Shown piece by piece: positions 16,941-25,207 of a stretch of 59,068 nt of DNA (its first letter is position 1; every line of letters starts with the position of its first letter). Where the stretch lies: assembly GCA_009838465.1 (NCBI GenBank), contig VXRN01000055.1, forward strand, positions 1 through 59,068, written 5' to 3'. This DNA is from Dehalococcoidia bacterium (GTDB lineage Bacteria; Chloroflexota; Dehalococcoidia; Lucifugimonadales; UBA1123). Under the pieces are notes generated by a model, which had not been told where the DNA came from, searched no databases, and worked only from the letters and a program-made list of their open reading frames with translations. Made by a program: the position numbers and the translations under genes.

Positions 16941-18581
16941 ATGCACCTGCTGGAAGTCCTCAACCCCATCGGACAGCAGCGCGGACTGCTGAACGCCATG
17001 ACCATAAGCGATAGGCCCGAATCCCTGGACGACAAGACCGTCGGCCTCCTCTGGAGCGGCACGCACGGAGGCGACCTCGCCCTCAGGCGAACCGGCGAGA
17101 TGCTCCAGGAACGCTTCGACAACGTGACCGTCAACTTCTACACTGGCGGCAACTATCCCGCGCCGCCGCCAATAGTCCAGCAGGCAGCGAGGGAGTGCGA
17201 CGTCGTCATCGGCGCTACAGCCGATTGAGGGACGTGCGCGTCGTGGATGGTCCACGACATGATCGAAATCGAGAAGACGGGCAAGCCCGCCATCCCGATT
17301 GTATCCGGGCGCTTCGAAGAAGACGCCATAGCCAGCTCCCGCGCCTTCGCTATGCCGGACTTGCAGTTCGTGATAGTGCCGCGCATCTACCGCAACCTCG
17401 CCCCTGAACTCTGCATAAGCCAGACAGAGGCGGTCATAGACGACATAGTCGAGGTGCTTACGGTTGACCAGGGACATACCCGCAGAGAACGCGACTCAGC
17501 CACTCCCATCGAACGATTCGAGGGCGAAGACCGCTGGGATGCTATCCTCAAGATGAACGAACAGTGGCTCCTGCGCGACTGGGGCGACTCTCTCATACTG
17601 CACCCGCCCACGCCCGAAGCGGTGACCGAACTCGTCGCCGGAACCGGACTCGACCGCGACGACCTGGTCTGCGACATGCCGCCCGGCTTCGGACTCGCTA
17701 CCGTCGAGAAGATAGCCATCAACGCAGCCATGGCCGGAGCCAAGCCCGAACAGATGCCGGTCATCATCGCCGCTGTAAAGGCCCTCTCAGAGGTCGGATC
17801 GCACGGCGGCAAGTCGCTGCTCATGTCCACCAGTCCCCACGCGCCCATGCTCGTCGTGAACGGGCCCATCGCGAAGGAACTGGGCATCAACCCGCGCTCC
17901 GGACTTGGCCCAGGGCGCGACAACGAGGTCAACATAACCATAGGCAGGGCGTTCTCCCTCTGTCTGAGGAACCTCGGATACTGGTATCCCGGCCAGATGG
18001 ACATGGACACCATCGGCACAACCCGCAAGTTCGTTCACTGCGTCGCCGAAAACGAAGACATGAGCCCCTGGCAGCCCTTCCACGTTGACCAGGGATTCGG
18101 TGCAAGCGAGAGTACGGTCAGCGTCTTCATCACCGACGGCGAACTCGACGTCCAGGACCAGGGCAACACCTCCGCCGAGGGCCTGCTCAAGACAATCGCC
18201 TACGGCAGCACCTTCGGCACGCGCGGACTGGGCGCCAGCCACGGGTCCGAACGGCTCATCTTCATGCCCCCGGACGTCGCCCGACCAGTCGGAGGGGAGG
18301 GCTTCTCCAAGCAGGAGACCAAGCAGTTCATCCACTTCCACGCCAACGACAGCCTGGGCAAGATGATCCAGTATATGCCCATAGACGACGCCCGCGTCGG
18401 GGCACAGTGGAAATGGCTGGAAGGTCTCACCGAACAGGAGCGTCTCGACATCACCGTCCCCGTCCTCGAAAGTGTTGACCGCTGGTACATCGTCGTAGTC
18501 GGCGCGGACAGGGCCAAGACCCTCGTCATGCCCACCGGCGAAGGCGCCTCCACCGTCGGCATAGACCAGTACAGAGTGTAG
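16941..18581 (+). CDS. UGSC-family selenoprotein (in-frame UGA)
   Basis: Reading through TGA at 17226-17228 gives a 546-residue protein with selenocysteine at position 96 in the line ATAD-U-GTC-ASWMVHD. UGSC-family (seleno)proteins are named for exactly this site (U/C-G-S-C after a TAD-like strand). Here Ser is Thr, leaving a UxxC redox pair (Sec96, Cys99). Residues 1 to about 190 form the UGSC-like Rossmann domain (TVGLLWSGTHGGD, CDVVIGATAD). The remaining about 350 residues are a conserved-looking domain of unknown function. A perfect hairpin at 17240-17258 fits a bacterial SECIS. The start is ATG 16941 with AAAGGAG 8 nt upstream. A NupC-type transporter begins 15 bp after the stop, so the two are probably one operon. 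A conventional call would give 95- and 444-residue fragments. Confidence 0.87.
17240..17258 (+). promoter_or_regulatory. SECIS-like hairpin for the UGSC selenoprotein
   Basis: GTCGTGGA and TCCACGAC form a perfect 8-bp stem around the loop TGG. Nineteen nucleotides separate the UGA from the loop, and G is the second loop base, matching the bacterial SECIS rule. Confidence 0.75.
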
Positions 18582-18596
18582 GTAGGAAACCGACGA

Positions 18597-19856
18597 ATGC
18601 AGATAGTCGCGATTCAGGGGATCATAGGGCTGGTGGGACTCGTTGCGCTCGCCTGGGCCATCAGCGAAAACCGTCGCTCCTTCCCCTGGCGCACTGCTGC
18701 CATCGGCCTTGCGGTGCAGTTCGCGCTCGCCCTGCTGCTCATCAAGCTGCCCGGCTCTCAGATAGTGTTCAGGTGGATAGGCAACGCGGTGGACGCGCTC
18801 GTTCGTGCCACCGAGGCAGGAACCTCCCTGGTCTTCGGATTCCTGGGAGGCGGCGCGCTGCCCTTTGAGGAGACCTTCCCGGGCGCGTCCTTCGTCTTCG
18901 CCTTCCGCTCCCTGCCCCTGGTCATCTTCATTGGCGCGCTCTCCGCCGTCCTGTACCACTATCGGGTGCTGCCGTGGGTCGTCAGAGGCTTCGCCTGGGC
19001 ACTCAGAAAGGCCCTCGGAATCAGCGGCGCGGCCAGCTTCTCCACCGCCGCCAACGTGTTCATCGGCATGGTCGAGGCTCCGTTGCTGGTGCGTCCCTAC
19101 CTGGAGCGCATGAGCCGTTCCGAGTTGTTCATAGTAATGACCGGTGGCATGGCAACCATCGCCGGAACTGTGTTCGCCCTGTTCGCGACCTTGTTGGATG
19201 GCATCATCCCAGACCCCGCCGGACACCTTCTTACCGCCTCCATTATCAGCGCGCCCGCCGCGGTCGTCATCGCGCTGATTCTCATACCGAGCTCAGGCGA
19301 CGAGACAGAGGACGCCAAAGTCGAATTCGACCAGATATACGAGAACGGCGCCGACGCCCTGACTACCGGAGCCATAGACGGCCTGCGCCTGTTCGCCTAC
19401 ATCATCGGCATGCTCATCGTCCTGATAGCGCTAGTCGAACTGGTGAACATAATCCTGGAGGTAGCCCCGTCCATTGCGGGTGAACCTCTCACATTGCAGA
19501 GAACACTAGGCTGGGTACTGGCCCCGGTAGTATGGACACTGGGAGTCCCGTGGTCCGAGTCGGTGAGCGCGGGCCAACTGCTCGGAACCAAGGTTGTCCT
19601 GAACGAACTCGTCGCCTACATTCAGATGTCCCAGCTCCCGCCCGGAACACTCAGCGAGCACAGCGCGATCATAATGGCATACAGCATCTGTGGCTTCGCC
19701 AACTTCGGCAGCCTGGGAATCATGATCGGCGGAATCGGCGCGATAGTTCCGAGCCGAAGGCTCGAAATCGCCCAACTCGGCCTGAAATCAATACTGGCCG
19801 GCACGATGGCTACCTGCATGACCGGCGCGGTAGCCGGCCTGATCTACTACCTGTAA
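18597..19856 (+). CDS. nupC: NupC-type concentrative nucleoside transporter
   Basis: This 419-residue membrane protein belongs to the CNT family, which couples uptake of nucleosides to H+ or Na+. Visible family motifs are NVFIGMVEAPLLVRPYL, MTGGMATIAGTV and CGFANFGSLGI, in the expected order. About ten membrane segments and the length match bacterial NupC. It starts at ATG 18597, 15 bp after the UGSC selenoprotein gene, so the two are likely co-expressed. That suggests the UGSC protein may act on a compound imported here, which is inference. A hairpin terminator shared with the convergent gene follows. Confidence 0.92.
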   Translation: MQIVAIQGIIGLVGLVALAWAISENRRSFPWRTAAIGLAVQFALALLLIKLPGSQIVFRWIGNAVDALVRATEAGTSLVFGFLGGGALPFEETFPGASFVFAFRSLPLVIFIGALSAVLYHYRVLPWVVRGFAWALRKALGISGAASFSTAANVFIGMVEAPLLVRPYLERMSRSELFIVMTGGMATIAGTVFALFATLLDGIIPDPAGHLLTASIISAPAAVVIALILIPSSGDETEDAKVEFDQIYENGADALTTGAIDGLRLFAYIIGMLIVLIALVELVNIILEVAPSIAGEPLTLQRTLGWVLAPVVWTLGVPWSESVSAGQLLGTKVVLNELVAYIQMSQLPPGTLSEHSAIIMAYSICGFANFGSLGIMIGGIGAIVPSRRLEIAQLGLKSILAGTMATCMTGAVAGLIYYL

Positions 19857-19868
19857 CCAGAGAAGTTC

Positions 19869-19907
19869 GGGGCGGATGGAGGTCTGTGATTATCCCTCAT
19901 CCGCCCC
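19869..19907. terminator. Bidirectional hairpin terminator
   Basis: GGGGCGGAT and ATCCGCCCC form a 9-bp stem continued by GAGG/CCTC with single-base bulges. The hairpin lies between two convergent genes, whose stops are at 19856 and 19941. Confidence 0.7.
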
Positions 19908-19940
19908 GGCTGTCGCTTTACTCTGTGATTGTTCTGACGA

Positions 19941-22763
19941 CTACTGTGCCGGCTCGTTGTTGTACCAGCCCGACCCGAAGAGCAGTCCGTCGTGCCTGAC
20001 GACCCAGGAGTGCTTCGTTCGCAGTTCCCCTGTTACCGGCTCGTTGAACACGTAAGAGACCCACTTGCCTTCTTCAGTAGCAGTCATCATCTGGAACCCG
20101 AACTTGAAGTCGTTGACATCCGTGCCAATGGAGCCGTTCAGATTCTGCCCCGCGATTTCGGGATTGTAGTGCCCGATTAGCTCGCCCGTCCCGTCGGCGA
20201 CGAACACGTACCACTGCCCGTTTACGCTATCCGGCGAGTTGTAGTAGGCCAGAGTATCTTCCAGCCCCTCGTTTTCATATTTCCTGATCGCTTCGGCGAC
20301 GAACGCCCTCGTGTATTCTGCGGGTTCGACCGCCCATACGGAGAGGAATATCAGCCCGTCATGTCTGGCGACCCACGCGTGGTTTGATATGAGTTCCCCG
20401 GTCACATCGTCGGTGTAGTAGTAGGAGACCCATCTCGGCTCCTCCGTAGCCGCGAGTATCGCGGCCCCGGCGTCGAATCCCGTGAAATCTATGGAGTAGG
20501 CGTCGTGGAAATTCTCGCCGATAGAGTCCGGACTGAAGTGGGAGATCACTTCACCACTCTCATCTGCGATATAGACGTACCATGATCCCTCGACACTCTC
20601 GGGTGAGTTGTAGTGCGCGATGGTCGCTTCCAGTCCATCCGACTCATATCTGTTGATTGCCGCATCCAGGAAGAACTTGGTGTACTCGGCTGGCTCGGTG
20701 TACCACCCGGAGCCGAAAATCAGCCCGTCGAGCTTGACGGCCCAGGTGTGCTTGGACTCGATCTGACCGCTGGCGGGGTTGTTGAAGACGTAGGACACCC
20801 ACTTGCCATCCTCGGTAGCCGACAGCAGGTCATCCCCATAGAAATAGCCCGTCGCGTCCACGCGGAGGCTCGGGTCCCGCCCCCTGAACGCCGCGTTGTG
20901 GTGGCCTATGGTGTATCCGTCCTCATCTATTATGAATGCGTACCACTGACCGTCAACGCTCTCAGGGGTGTTGTAGTAGGCGAGCGTGTCTCCCAACCCT
21001 TCGGATTCGTAGCGAGCAATGGCGTCATTCACGAAGTATTTCGTGTACTCAGCGGGATCGGTGTACCAGCCAGAGCCGAATATCAGCCCGTCGTGCCGGA
21101 CTACCCAGGAGTGCTTGGACTCGATCTCTCCGGTCGCCGGGTTATTGAACACGTAAGATACCCACTTGCCGTCCTGTGTGGCTGAGAGCATATCCGGTCC
21201 GAATATGTACCCTGTCGCGTCCGTACCGATTGGGCCATTGAGGTTCTGACCGAGGACGCCGGGATCGTAGTGCCCGATAATCACACCGCTCTCGTCCTGG
21301 AACCTCTCTGCGTGGATGACGAATACATACCACTGCCCATCGAGGCTGTCTGCGCTGCTGTGGTGCGCGAGTGTGGACTCCCTGCCAGCGGACTTGTACA
21401 TTTCTATGGCGTCGTTTACAAGGAACTTGGTGTATTCGGCGGGATTCGTGTACCAGCCCGACCCGAATATCAACCCGTCATGCTTCACCACCCACGAGTG
21501 CTTGGAGTCCAGCTCACCCGTCGCTGGGTTCTCGAACACGTAGGACACCCACTTGCCTTTTTCTGTGGCCGACAGCACGTCGTCTCCGTAGAAATAGCCT
21601 GTCGCATCCACGCGGAGACTCGGGTCCCTTCCCCTGAACTCCGGATTGTGATGGCCTATGGTGTAACCGTCCTCGTCGATTATGAATGTGTACCACTGGC
21701 CGTCAACGCTCTCAACCGTGTTGTAGTAGTCCAGAGTGTCTTCCAGCCCATCGGATTTGTAGCGAGCGATGGCTTCATCAACGAAGAACCTGGTGTACTC
21801 CGCCGGGTTGGTGTACCAACCCGACCCGAATAGCAGCCCGTCGTGCTTGACTACCCACGAGTGCTTCGAGCCCAGTTCGCCCGTCGCCGGGTTTTTGAAC
21901 ACGTAAGATACCCACTTCCCATTCTCGTCCGCCGCGAGCATATCCGGCCCGAAGTTGTATCCACTGGCGTCGGTCCCCAGCGACCCGTTGAGATTCTGCC
22001 CCCGAACCTCGGGGTCGTATTGACCGATTACCTCGCCGTCCTCGGCGATGATGAAGGCATACCACTGACCATCAACGCTGTCGGCAGAGTTGTAATGGGC
22101 AAGCGTGGCGTCGAGTTCCAGTGCGTTGTAGCGTGATATGGCGGCATCCACGAAGTATTTCGTGTATTCGGCGGGATTGGATTGGGGTGGAATAGACGCC
22201 ACAACACTATGAGCGATCTGCTCGACCTCCGCGGGTGAAAGGCCCGGTTCGGGCGGGATGGGTGGCGGCATGATCGGCATCGCCGCACGCGCTATCTGTT
22301 CCACCTCGGCACGGGTGAGACCGGCTTCCGGTTGCGGAATATCGGCTATCGCTTTCTGGACTGCTCGCTCTACATCCGCCGCCGTCAGGCCGGGTGCCGA
22401 TGGAACGGGCGGCGGAATGTCGGCCACCGCCGCCTGTATCATCGCATCCACATCCGCGCTGGTCAGACCGCCGTTGCCGGGAGTCATCGCGGCCATATCG
22501 GACATGGAATCCCGCACTATCGTCTGGACGTCCTCATAGGTCAGAGTGTCGGCGGCAGCCGTGACGACTGCGGCCTGCGCTATCTCCGCGACCTCTTCGC
22601 GGGTAAGTCCGGGTTCGGGCGCATTCGCCATCTCCGACCGCACTATGCCTTCTACGTCGGCGCGAGTGAGACCCGCGTCCGAGTTTCCGCAGCCTATCGC
22701 CAGGATAGAGAGCATGGCGGCGAGGGCCGTTGCTGTTATCGCTTGGAACTTCTTGCTGGTCAT
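19941..22763 (-). CDS. Lipoprotein with seven helical repeats and six tandem Cache-like domains
   Basis: The 940-residue protein begins with a lipoprotein signal peptide (SILAIGC lipobox, Cys25). Residues about 30-200 contain seven short amphipathic repeats of the type GLTRADVEGIVRS, spaced by Pro-rich linkers. Residues about 200-940 are six tandem units of about 123 residues. Each starts with PAEYTK-like sequence and contains AxxRYxxxGLEDTLAYYN, DGQWYxFIxDEDG, GHxNPExRG, GKWVSYVFxNPATGE and SKHSWVVxHDGLIFGSGWY. This is the pattern of Cache-type extracellular sensor domains, which usually bind small ligands in chemoreceptors and kinases. No signalling domain is present, so it may be a ligand-binding surface or a periplasmic sensor partner. 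GAGGTGG precedes the ATG. Confidence 0.82.
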   Translation of the reverse strand: MTSKKFQAITATALAAMLSILAIGCGNSDAGLTRADVEGIVRSEMANAPEPGLTREEVAEIAQAAVVTAAADTLTYEDVQTIVRDSMSDMAAMTPGNGGLTSADVDAMIQAAVADIPPPVPSAPGLTAADVERAVQKAIADIPQPEAGLTRAEVEQIARAAMPIMPPPIPPEPGLSPAEVEQIAHSVVASIPPQSNPAEYTKYFVDAAISRYNALELDATLAHYNSADSVDGQWYAFIIAEDGEVIGQYDPEVRGQNLNGSLGTDASGYNFGPDMLAADENGKWVSYVFKNPATGELGSKHSWVVKHDGLLFGSGWYTNPAEYTRFFVDEAIARYKSDGLEDTLDYYNTVESVDGQWYTFIIDEDGYTIGHHNPEFRGRDPSLRVDATGYFYGDDVLSATEKGKWVSYVFENPATGELDSKHSWVVKHDGLIFGSGWYTNPAEYTKFLVNDAIEMYKSAGRESTLAHHSSADSLDGQWYVFVIHAERFQDESGVIIGHYDPGVLGQNLNGPIGTDATGYIFGPDMLSATQDGKWVSYVFNNPATGEIESKHSWVVRHDGLIFGSGWYTDPAEYTKYFVNDAIARYESEGLGDTLAYYNTPESVDGQWYAFIIDEDGYTIGHHNAAFRGRDPSLRVDATGYFYGDDLLSATEDGKWVSYVFNNPASGQIESKHTWAVKLDGLIFGSGWYTEPAEYTKFFLDAAINRYESDGLEATIAHYNSPESVEGSWYVYIADESGEVISHFSPDSIGENFHDAYSIDFTGFDAGAAILAATEEPRWVSYYYTDDVTGELISNHAWVARHDGLIFLSVWAVEPAEYTRAFVAEAIRKYENEGLEDTLAYYNSPDSVNGQWYVFVADGTGELIGHYNPEIAGQNLNGSIGTDVNDFKFGFQMMTATEEGKWVSYVFNEPVTGELRTKHSWVVRHDGLLFGSGWYNNEPAQ

Positions 22764-23122
22764 TATGGAAATCCACCTCGTTTAATCGCAAAAGATATGC
22801 TCCCATGCGCAGTTAGCGGATAGGGAGCATACTATGGAACTATATCTTAATTGTGTGGATTTCCAACGACGGATTGCAAGTCTGTTTCTATGAAAGAGGA
22901 TTTCATAAATCTTGCTGCACGGATAGCGACGGCCCGGCAATAGATGGCATTGAAGCTAATCACCCTCACCTTAGCCCTCTCCCTGAGGGAGCTGAGAGAG
23001 GTAGGTATTGAACTTGGATTGGCGGGGGCACCCCCATCCTAACCTTCCCCCGTCAAGGGGGAAGGGACTTTTGCCTACACTTACGAGCCCTGAGGGAGAG
23101 GGGACTTTTGCAATTGTCCGTC
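22764..23122. repeat. Intergenic region with stacked inverted repeats
   Basis: No gene is seen in this 359-bp gap. From about 22962 to 23112 it holds three modules: CCCTCTCCCTGAGGGAG with GAGAGAGG, CCTTCCCCC...GGGGGAAGG, and CCCTGAGGGAGAGGGG. They are variants of the repeat family at 172-234. The start-proximal part (22764-22960) contains only A/T-rich leader DNA of the Cache lipoprotein gene. Confidence 0.6.
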
Positions 23123-24112
23123 CTATGAAAACGCGAACTCGGTTCCGGCGCCCTCCTCCAGCGCGCGCTGATAGACGTAGTGGGCGGCTGAAATATCCTG
23201 TATGGACAGGCCGACGCTCTTGAAAAGCGTTATCTCATCATCGCTTTCGCGTCCCGCCTTGACCCCGGTGATAAGCTCACCTATCTCGCCGTAGATGTCA
23301 TCAGCGGACATAGCTCCCTCTTCGATGGGGATCTGCACGTCGCCGGCCTCCGCGAGACATGCGTCCACCTGGTCGCACACCAGCTTGGACTTCACCATGG
23401 TATTGGTATCTATCTCCCTGACTCCGACCGCATGGGAGCCTATGCCATTGATGTGAAGGCCGGGCTGCACCCAGTCGCTATCTATTATAGGAGTGGTGGC
23501 TGTGGTGGCCATGGAGAGTATGTCCACGCTTCTGACAAGCTCCTCGCCCGACGACGCCAGTTCGACCGGGATGCCCAGCAGTTCGGAGCAGTCATCCGCG
23601 AACGTTCTCTGAGCGTCCGGCGGGTCGAGAGAGAACACGAGCGCCTTTTCCAAGTCCGCGCCTGCGGCCATCCCCCAGATCTGGGTTCGCGCCTGGACGC
23701 CGGCGCCCATAACGCCAGCGACCTTCGCGTTCTTGCGTGCGAGGTACTTGGTAGCGAGACCGGTGACCGCGCCCGTTCTCATGGCGGTTATATAGCCGCC
23801 GTCCATGACTGCAATCGTGCGTCCGGTCTCGCTGTCCATGAGCACGATCGTGGCGAGCGTGGCGGGCAATCCGTGGGCCGATGGGTTGTCCTTATATACA
23901 GTCACGGACTTGACGCCGAGCGCGCCCATGCTCTTGAGCTGGGCGGGCATGAAGGCGTACCAGCCATTCACGTCGGTGTCGGCGACGGCGGTGCGCTGGG
24001 GCATTATGGCCGAGCCGGTCGAGAGCTCTCCGAAAGCCTGCTCCAATATCTCTATCATCTTGTCCATGTCCAGCAGGCCTTCTATGGTCTGCCTGTCGAG
24101 TAGTAGCGCCAT
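23123..24112 (-). CDS. Ornithine cyclodeaminase / mu-crystallin family protein
   Basis: This 329-residue protein is of normal family length. The N-terminal half contributes the substrate and dimer domain (MPQRTAV, VKSVTVYKDNPS). The dinucleotide-binding Rossmann domain includes MGAGVQARTQIW, a GxGxQA motif, and GxGSHAVGVREID is the usual later signature. Members include ornithine cyclodeaminase, alanine dehydrogenase of the archaeal type, ketimine reductase and tauropine-type enzymes, so the reaction (NAD(P)-dependent imino or amino acid conversion) is known only at family level. TGGAGA precedes the ATG at 24112. The gene is divergent from the defence-like cassette, from which it is separated by the phased repeat array. 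Confidence 0.9.
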   Translation of the reverse strand: MALLLDRQTIEGLLDMDKMIEILEQAFGELSTGSAIMPQRTAVADTDVNGWYAFMPAQLKSMGALGVKSVTVYKDNPSAHGLPATLATIVLMDSETGRTIAVMDGGYITAMRTGAVTGLATKYLARKNAKVAGVMGAGVQARTQIWGMAAGADLEKALVFSLDPPDAQRTFADDCSELLGIPVELASSGEELVRSVDILSMATTATTPIIDSDWVQPGLHINGIGSHAVGVREIDTNTMVKSKLVCDQVDACLAEAGDVQIPIEEGAMSADDIYGEIGELITGVKAGRESDDEITLFKSVGLSIQDISAAHYVYQRALEEGAGTEFAFS

Positions 24113-24268
24113 GGTGGAAATCTCCAGATGCTTGTGTGGTTATTGGGATTGTCGAAAGTTTAACCGTAGGGTAAAACCAGCGTCAACGACTCGCCGCGAC
24201 GAGATGCCGCGTCAGCCTGGCTGGTACGTCCATCCGAAGCACCGGATATATTCAGATTTATACATGCA

Positions 24269-24341
24269 CAGGTGAGTAACAGGTGAGCCGACAGGTGGCA
24301 ACAGGTGAAAAAGTCACCAGAGATTCACCTGAGTTCGCCTG
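24269..24341. repeat. Helically phased CAGGTGA heptamer array (putative operator)
   Basis: Four forward heptamers (CAGGTGA or CAGGTGG at 24269, 24280, 24292, 24302) are followed by three inverted ones (TCACCAG, TCACCTG and TCGCCTG at 24314, 24325, 24335). Successive starts are 10-12 bp apart, one helical turn. The array lies about 290 bp before vsr. A TATAAT box occurs downstream at 24387-24392 without a clear -35. The rest of 24113-24626 shows no gene. Confidence 0.6.
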
Positions 24342-24626
24342 AGTTTAGCTACATAAAAAATTTCTGGGGCCTGGAATTCTTCACCGTATAATCTCTCCTT
24401 TATGTCTGCTGGCACGCATGGGGTTGGTTGACGGCTCTTAGCGGTTGTATCCGAGTTACTAGATACTTTGTTCTTATGATAGCACAGAGGGAATGGGGAT
24501 GGGAAGTGGGGATTGGTTGCGGTTGGGCTCCGGTCCGCTGTCGGGATTTCTCCAATAGCTAGAATGGTACGATAAACTTGATATGGTCTCGGTGTTTAAT
24601 AGAAGAAGTCGATTTGGGGAATTTCC

Positions 24627-25073
24627 ATGAATGGGACTCAGTCAGATAGACGAGTGCCTCTGCCATATCCAAAGCCTACGGATATGGCTGCCAGAACTCG
24701 TATGCGTTCTAATCGCCGAGTGGATACGAAGCCAGAGGTGAAACTCAGGTCGTTGCTCCATCGTAGAGGACTTCGTTTCAGGAAAGATTACCTGATTCGG
24801 TTGCCCAACAGACGGCGAGTGTATGTTGATGTTGCGTTCACAAAAAAGAAGGTTGCGGTATTCGTGGATGGTTGCTTTTGGCACTCGTGTCCACAGCATG
24901 GCACCATGCCAAAGTCCAACCAAGACTATTGGATACCCAAGTTGCGGCAGAATGTGGAGCGAGACAGGGATGTTAATTGGCGGCTACGCGAAGTTGGCTG
25001 GTCAGTCATCAGGATATGGGAACATGAAAGTCTGGAAGAAGCCACGGCCACCATATTGACACACTTGGAGTGA
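24627..25073 (+). CDS. vsr: Very-short-patch-repair type endonuclease (Vsr)
   Basis: The 148-residue protein has all the Vsr landmarks: TKPEVKLRSLLHRRGLRFR, the strand VYVDVAF with the catalytic Asp, VFVDGCFWHSCP with the catalytic His, PKSNQDYWIPKLRQN, RD, and GWSVIRIWEHE. Vsr enzymes nick beside T:G mismatches that arise when 5-methylcytosine deaminates, and normally partner a C5 methyltransferase. Such a methyltransferase is encoded at 28867 in the same cassette. In some predicted defence modules a Vsr-fold protein may instead act as the restriction nuclease. Base composition is more A/T rich than in flanking housekeeping genes, consistent with acquisition by transfer. ATG 24627 is used; ATG 24684 is an alternative just before the conserved core. 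Confidence 0.93.
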   Translation: MNGTQSDRRVPLPYPKPTDMAARTRMRSNRRVDTKPEVKLRSLLHRRGLRFRKDYLIRLPNRRRVYVDVAFTKKKVAVFVDGCFWHSCPQHGTMPKSNQDYWIPKLRQNVERDRDVNWRLREVGWSVIRIWEHESLEEATATILTHLE

Positions 25074-25157
25074 ATGCAGACCAGCGAATTCAAGAAGTTT
25101 GCGACCTCTCACACAGGGGATGTAAAATTACCGCGGCATCCTGATCCCAAGGAGTAG
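25074..25157 (+). CDS. Possible 27-residue ORF abutting vsr
   Basis: An ATG directly follows the vsr stop codon and opens a 27-residue frame (starts MQTSEFKKF, ends HPDPKE) that ends before the ATPase gene. GGAG occurs at the very end of vsr, a few nucleotides upstream, so translational coupling is possible. No family is recognised. It may be a coupled small protein, a fragment, or chance. Confidence 0.25.
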   Translation: MQTSEFKKFATSHTGDVKLPRHPDPKE

Positions 25158-25207
25158 GTTGAGGCGACGAAGACTGTACGACACCTTCGCAATAGGAGCA
25201 TCAAGAC

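Noticed and set aside
17226..17228. UGSC gene as two separate ORFs (95 and 444 residues)
   Set aside because: The motif ATAD-U-GTC spans the TGA. The second ORF would begin at an internal Met inside the SECIS hairpin without a ribosome-binding site.
16730..17477. Minus-strand ORFs opposite the UGSC gene
   Set aside because: They are shadows of a strongly supported plus-strand gene with motif evidence.
24269..24341. CRISPR array
   Set aside because: The repeats are only 7 bp with 3-5 bp between them, they include inverted copies, and no cas genes are nearby.
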